Source: Calothrix sp. PCC 6303 (GTDB lineage: Bacteria > Cyanobacteriota > Cyanobacteriia > Cyanobacteriales > Nostocaceae). Taken from it: 64,000 nucleotides of DNA. Below the pieces are notes generated by a model that searched no databases, was not told the origin of the DNA, and saw nothing but the letters and a program-made list of their open reading frames with translations. Positions 9,796 through 20,054 of the stretch are shown here, piece after piece (positions within the stretch are counted from its first letter, which is position 1; every line of letters begins with the position of its first letter). The stretch lies in assembly GCF_000317435.1 (NCBI RefSeq), contig NC_019751.1:4154001-4218000 (forward strand). The letters are read 5' to 3'. The position numbers and the translations under genes were made by a program.

Positions 9796-9842
9796 AAAAA
9801 CCTTGTAGAGACGTAGCAGTACTACGTCTCTACAAGGTTTTT
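9796..9842. terminator. 21-bp perfect hairpin containing the GTAGAGACGTAG palindrome
   Basis: The arms 9796-9816 and 9822-9842 are perfectly complementary over 21 bases, with loop CAGTA. The left arm starts AAAAACC and the right arm ends GGTTTTT, so it can act as a Rho-independent terminator on both strands. It lies just downstream of the sugar-nucleotide gene and before the IS66 remnant. The core is a member of the dispersed GTAGAGACGTAG repeat family. Confidence 0.85.
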
Positions 9843-9865
9843 CACTCTCCCCCATTAAAAAGCGA

Positions 9866-10228
9866 TTAAGAAGCAATCGGAATAGGAGGATCTTTTATAC
9901 CTCTACGAGCCGGGGTAAGAATCATCGCAATATAAGCCCAAGGGTCAACTTTCCTTAGACGACAAGTTTCAATAACACTCAAAATAGAGCAGTAAGCCAA
10001 ACTACCCTCTGCTGTTCGAGTTCCATAGCTAATACTTTGGGCAATTACAGCATGTCGTAAAGCCCGTTCTGCCTCATTATTAGTAGGCGGTAATTGCGGA
10101 TTACAAAAACAAGCAACTAGAGCATCCCAATCATTTAAAATCTCATTTGCGAGAGCTTTTAACTTGGTATGCTCGCCAACCGTAGCCAATCGGCAGACTC
10201 GATAAAGGCGAGCGGGGGATTTGAATAC
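9866..10228 (-). pseudogene. IS66-family transposase, C-terminal remnant
   Basis: About 120 codons are open on the minus strand. They contain NNEAERALRHAVIAQSISYG, followed by RTAEGSLAYCSILSVIETCR and DPWAYIAMIL, the conserved C-terminal catalytic region and tail of IS66 (DDE) transposases. The annotated-looking start at 10187-10189 is a TTG inside the open frame. The frame continues back to the stop codon of the PAP2-like gene at 10229, so the 5' part of the transposase is missing. No IS66 partner genes or terminal repeats are seen. It is a dead fragment lying directly against the 3' end of its neighbour. Confidence 0.88.
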
Positions 10229-10696
10229 TTACTGAATTGCCACATAAGCAACTTTTGCCAACCAAGAGACAGCCACACCTAGTACAGAACCAGCAATAAC
10301 TTGGAATGGGGTATGTCCTAATAATTCTTTTAATCGATCTTGATGAAATTCGGGTTGTTCATCGAATAGTTCATCAATCATTTGATTAAGGATACGGGCT
10401 TGTTTGCCTGCTGCTTGACGAACTCCAGCGGCATCATACATGACGATGATGGCAAAAACCACAGCCAGGGCAAAATCTGGGGAACTCCAGCCAATTGTTT
10501 GCCCAACTCCTGCGGCTAAGGCAGTAACTAGGGCTGAGTGGGCGCTGGGCATTCCTCCAGTAGTAAATAATACACTTATATTTAATTTCCGATTTTTAAC
10601 TAGCTCGACGACGAGCTTAATAGCTTGGGCAAGTAAACATGCTACCAGGGCAACCAGCAGCACCCGGTTGTTAAAGATGTCGCCTACGACCTGCAT
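10229..10696 (-). CDS. Divergent PAP2 family membrane protein
   Basis: This 155-residue membrane protein has about four hydrophobic segments. It carries the motif GGMPSAHSALV near residues 47-57 and VMYDAAGVRQAAGKQA further on, which define the DUF212/YuiD-type divergent PAP2 family. Members resemble lipid phosphate phosphatases, but the substrate is unknown. It lies downstream of crtE on the same strand with a 216-base gap, and the two are often neighbours in cyanobacteria, so a link to prenyl phosphates is an inference. Its stop codon abuts the IS66 remnant. Confidence 0.85.
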   Translation of the reverse strand: MQVVGDIFNNRVLLVALVACLLAQAIKLVVELVKNRKLNISVLFTTGGMPSAHSALVTALAAGVGQTIGWSSPDFALAVVFAIIVMYDAAGVRQAAGKQARILNQMIDELFDEQPEFHQDRLKELLGHTPFQVIAGSVLGVAVSWLAKVAYVAIQ

Positions 10697-10912
10697 AGTG
10701 TTGTGTTTAAGTGTGTAAATATTAACAGCGAATGGTGATCAAATAAAGGGGGAAGGTCGTGAAATTTTCGAGGTTTACGCAGATGATTTGATTAACTTAT
10801 AGTACAAGTTGGCGTAAATAAAGCGACAATTACAATCGGCGAAAAGCTTATAGATAGAATTTTCTTTCTTTTTACTTTTCCCTTTTTACTTTTGCCTTGG
10901 TGTTCTAGGCTG

Positions 10913-11839
10913 TTAGCGATCGCGTTGCGTAATATAGTGGGCAATTACCATCAGTGGTTGGGCTTTCTCTCCAAATGGTTCTAATTCTTGACAAGCATCT
11001 GCCACTAATTGATTGGCTTTGTTGCGGGATTCTTCAATACCCCACAAACTAGGATATGTAACTTTTTGGGATGCGAGATCCTTGCCTGCGGTTTTGCCCA
11101 GTTGCTCTTGGGTAGACGTGATGTCTAGGATATCATCGATAATTTGGAAGGCTAAACCAATATTTTGGGAATACCGGGACAAGCGTTGTAAATCATCTTC
11201 CGACACTCCTGCTAAGATTCCGCCACAGACAACACAAGCTTCTAGGAGTGCTGCCGTTTTGTGGTTATGAATAAAGTTTAGGGTTTCTAGGGATGTATCA
11301 GTTTTACCTTCTGATTCTAAATCTACCACCTGACCACCGACTAAGCCTGCGGCTCCCACAGCCCTACCCAGGCGGGAAATTACCTTTAATACTCTTTCCG
11401 CCGGGACATCCTTGGTATGTTCGACAATATACTCAAAAGCATAAGCTAGTAAACCATCACCAGCTAAAATTGCGATATCTTCACCATAAACTTTGTGATT
11501 TGTCAACTTTCCACGTCGATAATCATCATTATCCATGGCTGGTAAATCGTCGTGAATCAACGACATTGTGTGAACCATTTCCATCGCACAAGCGGTTGGC
11601 ATTGCCATCTCAATTGTGCCACCAGTCATTTCACAGGTAGCGATGGTGAGGATGGGACGCAAGCGTTTACCACCTGCCATGAGGGAGTAGCGCATTGCCT
11701 CGTAGATGGTTTCGGGGTAGCGCATGGGAACTGCTTGATCCAAGGCAGCTTCACAAAGCTGTTGTCTGTCTTTAAGATAAGCTTTGAGGTCAAATGTAGT
11801 TTGTCCTTGGGTTTTTTGAAGATTATCTGCTGCTACCAT
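10913..11839 (-). CDS. crtE: Geranylgeranyl diphosphate synthase
   Basis: This prenyltransferase adds isopentenyl diphosphate to allylic primers to make GGPP for carotenoids, chlorophyll phytol and quinones. The first aspartate-rich motif DDLPAMDND is at residues 97-105 and the second, DDILD, is at 235-239. GGKRLRP at 57-62 binds diphosphate. The 308-residue length and the [10 protein letters not shown] segment fit the cyanobacterial CrtE/IspA-type family. It follows folD on the minus strand after about 155 bases. Farnesyl diphosphate synthase is the alternative, but the cyanobacterial context favours GGPP. Confidence 0.93.
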   Translation of the reverse strand: MVAADNLQKTQGQTTFDLKAYLKDRQQLCEAALDQAVPMRYPETIYEAMRYSLMAGGKRLRPILTIATCEMTGGTIEMAMPTACAMEMVHTMSLIHDDLPAMDNDDYRRGKLTNHKVYGEDIAILAGDGLLAYAFEYIVEHTKDVPAERVLKVISRLGRAVGAAGLVGGQVVDLESEGKTDTSLETLNFIHNHKTAALLEACVVCGGILAGVSEDDLQRLSRYSQNIGLAFQIIDDILDITSTQEQLGKTAGKDLASQKVTYPSLWGIEESRNKANQLVADACQELEPFGEKAQPLMVIAHYITQRDR

Positions 11840-11994
11840 GCTAAAAGTCCTTGAGATTTGATCGTGAGTTAATAAAAAAGTATGTTGGGCTTGAGATTTG
11901 GGATTTAGGAATTTTATTTTGAATGTTTAGCACTAACCCCTGATAGACCTTTGTGAATCGGACTATTTATTAATTTAAAATCTAAAGTCCAGAT

Positions 11995-12867
11995 CTAAAA
12001 TTTTTTCAGATAGGTTGAAACAGTATTTTGCAATAACATCGCTACTGTCATTGGACCAATACCACCAGGAACCGGGGTGATATATTCTGCCACCCTAGCT
12101 GCTGACTCAAAATCAACATCACCGACGAGACGGTTTTTACCATTGACATCAGTGATACGGTTTATTCCCACATCTACCACAATTGCGCCCGGTTTAATCA
12201 TATCGATGGTAATAAATTCGGGAATACCAATTGCCGAGATCAGAATATCAGCATTTTTAGCAATGCTGGTTAGATCCTGGGATTTTGAATGGGCTACAGT
12301 GACTGTGGCATTAGCTTCTAGTAACATTAATGCCAGTGGTTTCCCCACCAGGATACTGCGTCCAATAACTACAGCTTGTTTTCCGGCTACGGATATTTCG
12401 TATTCTGCCAACAGTCGCATTACCCCCGCTGGGGTACAACTGCGTAACCCAACTTCACCCCGCACTAAATGACCCAAATTTACTGGGTGGAGTCCATCAG
12501 CATCCTTATCTGGCAAGATGCGGTGGAGAAGTGCGATCGCGTCTAGGTGCTGGGGCAGTGGTAGCTGAACTAAAATACCGTCTACTTTTTCATCTTGGTT
12601 CAGGGTATCAATTGCTGCTGCTAATTCTTCTTGGCTCGTTTCTGTGGGAAAATGCTGACCAAAGGAAGCAATACCAACATTTGTACAGGCTTTTTCCTTC
12701 CCCCGTACATAGGCAGCAGATGCCGGATTGTCACCAACCATCAACACTGCTAAACCTGGAGGTCTACCAATTTGAGATTGTTTTTGTTGAATTTGTTCAG
12801 ATAGTTCCTCCTGGATTTTGGCGGATAACGCTTTACCATCAAGTATTTTGGCTGTTTTTGTATCCAT
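11995..12867 (-). CDS. folD: Bifunctional methylenetetrahydrofolate dehydrogenase/cyclohydrolase
   Basis: FolD interconverts 5,10-methylene-, methenyl- and 10-formyl-tetrahydrofolate with NADP in one-carbon metabolism. Visible signatures are [18 protein letters not shown] with the catalytic Lys, [26 protein letters not shown] and the NADP-binding [11 protein letters not shown]. The C-terminal [14 protein letters not shown] is diagnostic. The length of 290 residues is usual. It is the first gene of a probable folD-crtE-PAP2 series on the minus strand. Confidence 0.96.
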   Translation of the reverse strand: MDTKTAKILDGKALSAKIQEELSEQIQQKQSQIGRPPGLAVLMVGDNPASAAYVRGKEKACTNVGIASFGQHFPTETSQEELAAAIDTLNQDEKVDGILVQLPLPQHLDAIALLHRILPDKDADGLHPVNLGHLVRGEVGLRSCTPAGVMRLLAEYEISVAGKQAVVIGRSILVGKPLALMLLEANATVTVAHSKSQDLTSIAKNADILISAIGIPEFITIDMIKPGAIVVDVGINRITDVNGKNRLVGDVDFESAARVAEYITPVPGGIGPMTVAMLLQNTVSTYLKKF

Positions 12868-13150
12868 AAGTTCTCAAGGTGATGCTTTGTGGTTTTTTAA
12901 TTCAAAATAGTTGTAACTTTATGGCAGAAAATACATAACTGAACAAAGATGTATGGTGTAAGGGGAAACAAGAGGATGCTCGCAATGTTTATTTGAGTAT
13001 TGTTTGCCTTCTCATTGCTTATTTCCCAAACCACATTCTTTATCTTCTCAGATTCAAGCAAATTGGTCATTGATAATTATTAATTGGTATTATCAGGCTG
13101 AATTCGTCATTGTTCAACATATTCAAACTTTTCCCCAAACTTAGGGTGTT

Positions 13151-13522
13151 ATGCGACAAGCAAACAATTTTTATGATTCTTTATCGGTTGGTTACTGGGG
13201 ATTATTCTGTTTGATTTTGGCAGGATTAACAGGTTGCAGTAATCTTAACCTGGCGACTATTGGTACTAATATCACTCCCATTCGTGATCTCACACCTCAA
13301 AAAAACAATGTTACGGTTTATATCCAAGGAAAAATTGAAAAACATGCTCCCCTACTAAAGAAGCATGTTTACCAACTTGATGATACAACTGGAAAAATCT
13401 GGGTATTAACCAATCAACAGAACTTACGTGTGGGGTCACAAATCGTGATTAAGGGTCAAGTACGCTACCAAAGTATACCCTTGGGCGGCAAGGAATTAGG
13501 GGAATTTTACTTAGAAGAATAG
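13151..13522 (+). CDS. Small lipoprotein with OB-fold-like C-terminal domain
   Basis: The 123-residue protein has an N-terminal hydrophobic segment ending in the lipobox LTGC near residues 26-29, so it should be lipid-anchored after export. The mature part (NNVTVYIQGKIEKHAPLL to GGKELGEFYLEE) has the strand pattern of a small OB-fold: it reads as V-x-G-x-I, then GKIWVLT, then GSQIVIKGQVRY. Nothing more precise is recognised. It lies 46 bases upstream of the Nudix gene and may be co-transcribed with it. Confidence 0.75.
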   Translation: MRQANNFYDSLSVGYWGLFCLILAGLTGCSNLNLATIGTNITPIRDLTPQKNNVTVYIQGKIEKHAPLLKKHVYQLDDTTGKIWVLTNQQNLRVGSQIVIKGQVRYQSIPLGGKELGEFYLEE

Positions 13523-13568
13523 TGATATTATATACTTTGAATTTTGTTTTTAAAATTAAGAATTAATT

Positions 13569-14000
13569 ATGAATAGTCAACGGAAAGAAGTAGCGATCGC
13601 TATTCTCCACCAACAGGATAAATTTTTGATGCAACTGCGCGATAACATCCCCAATATCCTCTATCCTGGTTACTGGGCTTTTTTTGGTGGACACATTGAA
13701 CCAGGTGAAACCCCAGAAATCGCTGTTCAACGAGAAATCCTCGAAGAAATCGGCTACACTCTTCCCCCTAGTTTTGCTTTTTTTGATACTTACTCAGACG
13801 AGCATGTGATTCGTCACGTTTTTCATGCCCCTTTAGAAGTAGAATTTTCTCAATTAGTCCTCAACGAAGGTTGGGATATGGGTTTACTAAGTTTAACAGA
13901 AATTCAACAGGGTAACTTTTATTCCCCAATTGCCAAGGAAAACCGACCCCTAGGACCAATTCATCAAGGGATTTTATTAGATTTTATTAACTCTAGGTAA
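13569..14000 (+). CDS. Nudix hydrolase
   Basis: This 143-residue protein has a complete Nudix box starting [11 protein letters not shown] and continuing REILEEIGY, with the metal-binding REILEE present. Nudix enzymes split nucleoside diphosphates linked to another group. The substrate is not readable here, and a housekeeping role such as nucleotide clean-up is a guess. The N-terminal strand [19 protein letters not shown] fits the fold. The start ATG at 13569 is preceded by AT-rich sequence with no clear ribosome-binding site. Confidence 0.9.
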   Translation: MNSQRKEVAIAILHQQDKFLMQLRDNIPNILYPGYWAFFGGHIEPGETPEIAVQREILEEIGYTLPPSFAFFDTYSDEHVIRHVFHAPLEVEFSQLVLNEGWDMGLLSLTEIQQGNFYSPIAKENRPLGPIHQGILLDFINSR

Positions 14001-14141
14001 TTTAATTCACATCCCCGACTTCTTTGAGAAGTGGGGATCTGCAACTCCCAAAATTAGAAGATATTGGTTCTTTCCTGCATAATGTTCACAAATAGCGATG
14101 ATATGTAGATAGCAGATTTTTCCATCGGAGAGTCAACAATC

Positions 14142-15095
14142 ATGCGTGCTATATTTAAACGGGAAAATTCAGCTTTATCATTACCCATTGTGCAAGCTGC
14201 TCGTACCTATGCACAACAATTTGCCCAGCAGCAAAACTCTCCTGAAAAATCTCAGCAAGTACGTTTAAATACCTTGGCAGTGTGGGTAGTAAGAGACTAC
14301 TTGCAGATGATGGATATTCCTACTGACTTAGTAAATAGTCAAAGCTGGAACTCAATGATGCGGATGATTGCTGATATTGCGGATTTAGAGTTACCAGGTA
14401 TTGGATGTTTAGAATGTCGTCCGGTACAAAGTCAACAAACAGAGTGTTATGTTCCTCCAGAAACTTGGGAAAATCGAGTTGGATATGTGATTGTTGAAAT
14501 TGATGATGCTCAACTAACAGCCAAAATCCTCGGATTTGTTCCTCAAGTTAAAGATGAATATCTTTGTTTAAATCAGATATTGCCGATTGAAGATTTATTT
14601 GAGCATTTAGAATTATTAAAAGTTGCACGATTGGGAATAGTTACTAACTTAAGTCAGTGGTTTCATGGAATATTTGAAATAGGTTGGCAAACCTGGGAAA
14701 ATTTGTGGAACCAGCCAGATTTGCTAACTAATCTAGGTTTTCGCAATTCTGGTATTTCAGCAGAACAACGTAAGTCTCTATCTATCACTCAGCGTGCCAA
14801 GCTGATTAATTTGGGTACTAATATTATCCCGATAAATCTGGTGTTAGTTGTGGAAATTTGTCCCCAATCGGGAGAAAGAACCCATATTCAAATTCAATTA
14901 TACTCAATTAGCCGCGTTTTACCTTCAGGGCTAAAGTTGGCTGTACTTGATGATTGTGAAACGATATTTTTAGAAGTAGAAGTTGAAAGTAGCAAAAATC
15001 AGATGCAATTGCAATTTAACGGGGAAGCAGGAGAACATTTTTCTCTGAAGATAGAGTTAAATAATTATCAAATCACTGAGAAATTCGTGATTTAG
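14142..15095 (+). CDS. DUF1822 family protein
   Basis: This 317-residue protein is of a family known mainly from cyanobacteria. Family traits are the N-terminal SPEKSQQVRLNTLAVWVVRD segment, the WNSMMRMIADIADLELPGIG block, the ECRPVQ and YVPPETWENRVGYVIVEID strands, and the C-terminal LPSGLKLAVLDD. It has no signal peptide or membrane segment. DUF1822 members often lie near regulators or exoprotein genes, and here the gene precedes the two-partner-secretion exoprotein by 157 bases. Its function is unknown. Confidence 0.85.
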   Translation: MRAIFKRENSALSLPIVQAARTYAQQFAQQQNSPEKSQQVRLNTLAVWVVRDYLQMMDIPTDLVNSQSWNSMMRMIADIADLELPGIGCLECRPVQSQQTECYVPPETWENRVGYVIVEIDDAQLTAKILGFVPQVKDEYLCLNQILPIEDLFEHLELLKVARLGIVTNLSQWFHGIFEIGWQTWENLWNQPDLLTNLGFRNSGISAEQRKSLSITQRAKLINLGTNIIPINLVLVVEICPQSGERTHIQIQLYSISRVLPSGLKLAVLDDCETIFLEVEVESSKNQMQLQFNGEAGEHFSLKIELNNYQITEKFVI

Positions 15096-15252
15096 AACTA
15101 AATTTTTTCAGGCTTTCTAGATCCCCCATTTCTTTAAGAAGTCAAGGATATGAGTATTCGCTACAAAACCGATATATAGGCTTTAAAAAGAATAAAAATA
15201 GTGATATATGTAACTTCAGCAGTGCGTATTTACAGTATCTGAAGGTTAGCTG

Positions 15253-18200
15253 ATGAGCAGATTACACTTATTATTTTCCAGCGTGTTTTTATACAATTTA
15301 ATATTATTTAACAATCTCCCCGCGAAAGCACAAATTACACCTGATAGCACCTTGGGGAACGAATCTTCGCAAGTTAATCCCAATGTGTTAATTAAGGGTT
15401 CTAATGCAGACCAAATCAATGGTGGTGCAACCAGAGGAAGTAACCTTTTTCATAGTTTTAGTGAGTTTAATATCACAGATGGGCAAAGGGTGTATTTTAC
15501 CAATCCCTCTGGGGTATTAAATATACTAACGCGGGTGACTGGGAAGAATTCGTCAAGTATTTTCGGGACTTTGGGTGTTGACGGAAATGCCAATTTGTTT
15601 TTGATGAATCCCAATGGTATCTTATTTGGGAAAAATGCAAGTTTGGATGTTCAAGGAAGTTTTATCGGGACAACGGCAAACGGTTTAAAATTTGGGAATC
15701 AGGGAGTTTTTAGCGCGACAAATCCCGAAGCACCAGCTTTGTTGACGATTAATCCGAATGCGTTGGCATTTAGTCAGCAACAATCGGGTGCAATTACCAA
15801 TCAATCCCAAGCACCTGCGGGAATTAATCCAGATGGGAATCCGGCTACAGGGTTGCGTGTACCCGACGGCAAAAGCTTGTTACTTGTGGGTGGTAATATT
15901 AACTCTGATGGTGGCAGATTCCGAGCCTATGATGGTCGAGTTGAGTTGACGGGTTTGGCTGCACCGGGAGATATTGGGTTAAATGTTGCTGGAGATAATC
16001 TCAGTTTAAATATTCCCAATGATGCTAGCTTTGCAGATGTATTCCTAGGAAACGCTTCGCCGATTAGTGTTTTTGGCGATAAAGGTGGAGAAATTGCCAT
16101 TAATGCCAGAAATATCAGTATTGACAATTCCTTTTTGTTGGCAGGAATATCCGTAGGTAGGGGAACCCCGACAACTCAAGCAAGAGATATCAATTTGAAT
16201 GCTACTGGTTCAATTTCTATTTCTCAAAATAGCTTTATTGATAACTCAGTTACAGGAAATGGTAAAGCAGGTAATGTATTTTTGCGAGCCAAAGATGCTA
16301 TTACAGTTGACAGTAGTGGTATTTACAGTAACGTAGATGCTACTGGCATCGGTAGTGCTGGGAATATCAATATTAAATCCGCTTCTTTAAACCTCAAAAA
16401 CGATGCTTCCCTGACTAATGGTATTTTTGGACAGGGGAATTCTGGTAATATCTCGCTGGAAATCTCTGACGGGATACAACTTTCCAACGCTTTCATATTC
16501 AACAATATTGCAGCGGGGGGTGTCGGTAATGGTGGGGAAATAAATATTAATGGGGGTTCCCTTTCCTTAACTGATAGTTCACAAATTCAATCTGCAACTC
16601 AAGAAACTGATGGTAATTTGCCAGCAGGACGGGGGAATACAGGTAACATTAATATTAACGTCAAGGGTAATATTAGTTTTACTAAACCTATACCAGGACA
16701 AACAAACGGGATTGTGACTTTAGTGGGTGTAGGTGCAATAGGTAATGCTGGTAATCTGACTATCAATGCAGATTCGCTGGAAATTAAAGAGGGTTCGGAA
16801 ATTCAAGGTAGTACCCGTGGTAAAGGAAATGCGGGAAACATCACGATTAATACCCGTGATAGTGTGGTTTTAGATGGTAAAGATAGGGAACAACGTTTTT
16901 CTAGTCGGATTATTACCGCAGTTCAACCTGGTGCTGAAGGTAACGCAGGGAATATTAATGTCAATACTGGCAACTTAAACATAACTAACCGTGCTTTCTT
17001 GAGTAGTGCTACTCTCGGGAAAGGGGATGCTGGAAATATTACGGCTGATGTTCGGGATGCTACCAAAGTGGAAAATGGGGGCTTTATAACCACTAATGTC
17101 TCCGGTGTAGGTGATGGTGGAGATATTCGGCTGAATACAGGAACCCTGTTTATGACTGCTGGTTCCTTATTATCTACTAACGCCCTCGGACAAGGTAATG
17201 CAGGTAATATTACTGTTAATGCCAGAGAAACAATAACATTAGATGATGTGACAGGAGATAAGCTAACTGGGATTCAAAGTGGTTTACTTCAGGGTGTGGG
17301 TAAGGCTGGCAATATAGATATTACAACAGGCTCACTATTCGCCATAAATGGAGCGGCATTGTTGGCTAGTAGCAACGGGCAAGGAAATGCAGGTAATATT
17401 ACTATTAATGCCCGTGATGTAGTTAGTTTTGATACTTTTTTAGGAAATGAGTTTGGCAGTGGAATCGGAAATGAAGTGGGTTCTAATGCTGTTGGCAATG
17501 GAGGAGATATTAGGATTAGCGCGAGGGAAATATCTTTTAAAAATGGTAGTCAAATTAATGCTTCCAGCTTTGGACGAGGAAATGCAGGTAACATTATCAT
17601 TGATGCCAAAGATAAAGTCAGTTTTGATGGAGTTGGTGGTAGTTTTCAAGTTTCCAGTGGTGCGAACACCATTACTGCTAAAGAAGGGCAGGGTGGTGAT
17701 ATTTCGGTAAAAACCGGAACCCTTTCTTTAACTAATGGTGCTCAAATTAATGCCAGTACATCAGGAAAAGGTAATGGTGGTGATATTACCATTGATGCAC
17801 GCGATCGCATAAATTTTGAAGGTATTGGTAGTAATCAAAACTTCAGCGGTGTTTTTTCCCTCGTCCAAGCAACAGGTGTAGGAAAGGGAGGTAATATTAA
17901 CGTTAATGCAGATTCTGTGGCAATAAGCGATCGCGCTCAAATTAATGCTAGTACTTTTGGGCAAGGAGATGCAGGTCAAATATTTCTCAACATTAATAAT
18001 GCACTCACACTCAACCAAGGTTATATATTGAGCAGTGTTTTTGCTGGAGGTGTGGGAACTGCTGGAGATATTAATATTAGAGCAAGTACTTTATCACTTA
18101 CCAACGGTTCGGAAATTGATTCAGTTTTAGCTAGATCCTCACAAGGAAAACCAGCAGCAAGGGGAAGAAGCGGAAATATTCGTATTGATGCAACTGATGC

Positions 18201-19518
18201 AATTACTCTTTCTGGTATCAGTAACCGAGGATATTCTAGCGCTTTATTTACTTCTACTGACAGAGGAACATCAGGAGAAGCTGGAAATATTACTGTGAAC
18301 ACAGGTAATTTTACAGTTAGTGATGGGGCAATTGTTTCGGCTGCAACCTCCAACTCAGATAATGGTGGCAACATTACAATTAATGCCAAAAACTTTACAG
18401 CTATCAATGGTGGACAATTAGCTACAAATACCCGTGGTAGTGGTAACGCTGGCAGCATCAAGCTGAATGTTACAGACAAAGTAACGATAACAGGCAGTGA
18501 TCCCAATTTTAGCGATCGCGTGACCAAAGTAACCCAAAGATTACAACAACCTGGAGAAACCGACCAACTCAAGGACGTAATTTTCAATCAAGGTGCTGAA
18601 AGTGGACTTTTTGCCAATACTGAAGTTGGTTCCACAGGTAGAGGTGGTAGTATTTTCATTGATCCACCCCAAATTAACATCACAGATGGGGCAAAGGTAT
18701 CAGTGAATAGTGATGGTACAGGAGATGCAGGCAATATTTTCATTATTGGGGATACTCTGAGGCTAGACAATGGTGCCACAATCTCTGCCCAAACTGCCAG
18801 TAGCCAAGGTGGTAACATCAATTTAGAGCTTGCAGATTATTTACTACTGCGTGGTGGAAGTTTTATTTCAACTACCGCAGGTACAGCCCAAGCCGGGGGT
18901 GATGGTGGTAACATTACCATAAATACACCCTTCATCGTCGCGGTACCCAACGAAAACAGCGATATTTCAGCTAATGCTTTCACAGGGAAAGGTGGTAACG
19001 TAAATATCCAAACCCAAAACATCTTTGGTATCGAAGCAAGTCCCAAACCAAGTAACCAAAGTGATATCACTGCAAGTTCCGAACTTGGTGTACAAGGACA
19101 GGTTTCAATCCGCAAACCTGATGTAGATCCCAATCGAGTTTTAGTGGAGTCACCTGAAGTCTTCAAAGATAAAAGCGATGAACTAAATCAGCTATGTGGT
19201 AGAAATGGAAAACCTTTAGGTAGGTTTGTTGTTGTTGGAAAGAATGGCACTATCCAATCAAATCCTGTAGTAAATATGATCTCCGGCGAGCTTGATTTAA
19301 CTCAACTTGCTACTTTGGATAGTAGTAATTATACTGAGCGAGTCAATCAACTTCCAGATAATTTGATGCAACAAAAGCCAACTCCAAACAGAATTGTGGA
19401 GGCTCAAGCTATAGTTCGGGATGCCGATGGAACTATACACTTAGTAGCAGAAGCACCTAATGCAACACCCTACTCTCGCCCTGCGGTATCTGCCTGTGCG
19501 GATGTCGGCAAACGATAA
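15253..19518 (+). CDS. Filamentous haemagglutinin-type exoprotein (TpsA, two-partner secretion)
   Basis: The 1421-residue protein has an N-terminal signal peptide ending near NLPAKAQ. A TPS domain follows at about residues 30-150, with the motifs GSNLFHSFSEFNI, NPSGVLNILTRVTG and NLFLMNPNGILFGKNA, which guide export through a TpsB pore. The rest is built of beta-helix repeats of the form GNAGNITINA, with many Asn/Gly turns. A C-terminal segment with two cysteines (NQLCGRNGK and SACADVGKR) closes the protein. It should be a secreted or surface adhesin. No TpsB or POTRA gene lies in the window. Confidence 0.93.
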   Translation: MSRLHLLFSSVFLYNLILFNNLPAKAQITPDSTLGNESSQVNPNVLIKGSNADQINGGATRGSNLFHSFSEFNITDGQRVYFTNPSGVLNILTRVTGKNSSSIFGTLGVDGNANLFLMNPNGILFGKNASLDVQGSFIGTTANGLKFGNQGVFSATNPEAPALLTINPNALAFSQQQSGAITNQSQAPAGINPDGNPATGLRVPDGKSLLLVGGNINSDGGRFRAYDGRVELTGLAAPGDIGLNVAGDNLSLNIPNDASFADVFLGNASPISVFGDKGGEIAINARNISIDNSFLLAGISVGRGTPTTQARDINLNATGSISISQNSFIDNSVTGNGKAGNVFLRAKDAITVDSSGIYSNVDATGIGSAGNINIKSASLNLKNDASLTNGIFGQGNSGNISLEISDGIQLSNAFIFNNIAAGGVGNGGEININGGSLSLTDSSQIQSATQETDGNLPAGRGNTGNININVKGNISFTKPIPGQTNGIVTLVGVGAIGNAGNLTINADSLEIKEGSEIQGSTRGKGNAGNITINTRDSVVLDGKDREQRFSSRIITAVQPGAEGNAGNINVNTGNLNITNRAFLSSATLGKGDAGNITADVRDATKVENGGFITTNVSGVGDGGDIRLNTGTLFMTAGSLLSTNALGQGNAGNITVNARETITLDDVTGDKLTGIQSGLLQGVGKAGNIDITTGSLFAINGAALLASSNGQGNAGNITINARDVVSFDTFLGNEFGSGIGNEVGSNAVGNGGDIRISAREISFKNGSQINASSFGRGNAGNIIIDAKDKVSFDGVGGSFQVSSGANTITAKEGQGGDISVKTGTLSLTNGAQINASTSGKGNGGDITIDARDRINFEGIGSNQNFSGVFSLVQATGVGKGGNINVNADSVAISDRAQINASTFGQGDAGQIFLNINNALTLNQGYILSSVFAGGVGTAGDINIRASTLSLTNGSEIDSVLARSSQGKPAARGRSGNIRIDATDAITLSGISNRGYSSALFTSTDRGTSGEAGNITVNTGNFTVSDGAIVSAATSNSDNGGNITINAKNFTAINGGQLATNTRGSGNAGSIKLNVTDKVTITGSDPNFSDRVTKVTQRLQQPGETDQLKDVIFNQGAESGLFANTEVGSTGRGGSIFIDPPQINITDGAKVSVNSDGTGDAGNIFIIGDTLRLDNGATISAQTASSQGGNINLELADYLLLRGGSFISTTAGTAQAGGDGGNITINTPFIVAVPNENSDISANAFTGKGGNVNIQTQNIFGIEASPKPSNQSDITASSELGVQGQVSIRKPDVDPNRVLVESPEVFKDKSDELNQLCGRNGKPLGRFVVVGKNGTIQSNPVVNMISGELDLTQLATLDSSNYTERVNQLPDNLMQQKPTPNRIVEAQAIVRDADGTIHLVAEAPNATPYSRPAVSACADVGKR

Positions 19519-19566
19519 TTGAAAATCCCAGCCGTCGCCCTAGAAGGGTGCGGCTAATCGGACAAA

Positions 19567-19644
19567 GCCCACCTCCGTGGGCTAAAAAATTCAGTCCACG
19601 GAGGTGGACTTCGTATCGATAGCCCCAGGCTGTAAGCCTGGGGC
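19567..19644. terminator. Cluster of inverted repeats between convergent genes
   Basis: CCACCTCCGTGG and CCACGGAGGTGG (about 19569-19580 and 19596-19608) pair perfectly over 12 bases, and each is also nearly self-palindromic. GCCCCAGGC and GCCTGGGGC at 19622-19644 form a further hairpin round TGTAA. The cluster sits between the convergent exoprotein and VOC genes, so it probably terminates both. Confidence 0.7.
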
Positions 19645-19694
19645 GTTATGTCGGGTATGCTAGATAACTGTTTTCATTAATATTCGACTGGTTT

Positions 19695-20051
19695 CTAGGC
19701 GCTTAATTCTATAGTATTTCCATCTGGGTCTTGAGTAAAAATAGCTGAACGACCGGACGCACTAAGTTGAAAAGGAAAGTTATAATGGGATAGCTGCTTT
19801 TTAGCGGCATCTAAGTCGGAAACTGAAAACGCTACGTGGGGGTTGCGACCCCATTTTTCGTGTTTAGGTTGCTTTGGTGCGTCAACATCAACAATGAGGT
19901 GAAGTTGATTGTCTCCAATTTGGTACCAAGCACCTGGATATTTAAGAACTCGATCTATTTTCACAAGTCCTAATACATCAGAGTAGAAATGTTCGGCTTT
20001 TTCTAAGTCGGTGACAATAATTGCCGTGTGCAAAAATGTAAGAATTTGCAT
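19695..20051 (-). CDS. VOC (glyoxalase/bleomycin-resistance fold) family protein
   Basis: This 118-residue protein has a single vicinal-oxygen-chelate module: FLHTAIIVTDLEKAEHFYSDVLGL, then GAWYQIGDNQLHLI, HVAFSVSDLDAAKK and the C-terminal DPDGNTIELSA. The His in LHTAI, the second-strand QLHLI, HVAFS and the Glu in NTIEL are the usual metal ligands. Members include dioxygenases, isomerases and resistance proteins, and no specific substrate is clear. The gene begins 4 bases after the stop of the nuclease gene, suggesting one transcript. Confidence 0.88.
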   Translation of the reverse strand: MQILTFLHTAIIVTDLEKAEHFYSDVLGLVKIDRVLKYPGAWYQIGDNQLHLIVDVDAPKQPKHEKWGRNPHVAFSVSDLDAAKKQLSHYNFPFQLSASGRSAIFTQDPDGNTIELSA

Positions 20052-20054
20052 GTT

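Noticed and set aside
18021-18587. 188-codon minus-strand frame inside the TPS exoprotein gene
   Set aside because: It is the complement of a long repetitive coding frame; base periodicity and domains support the plus strand.
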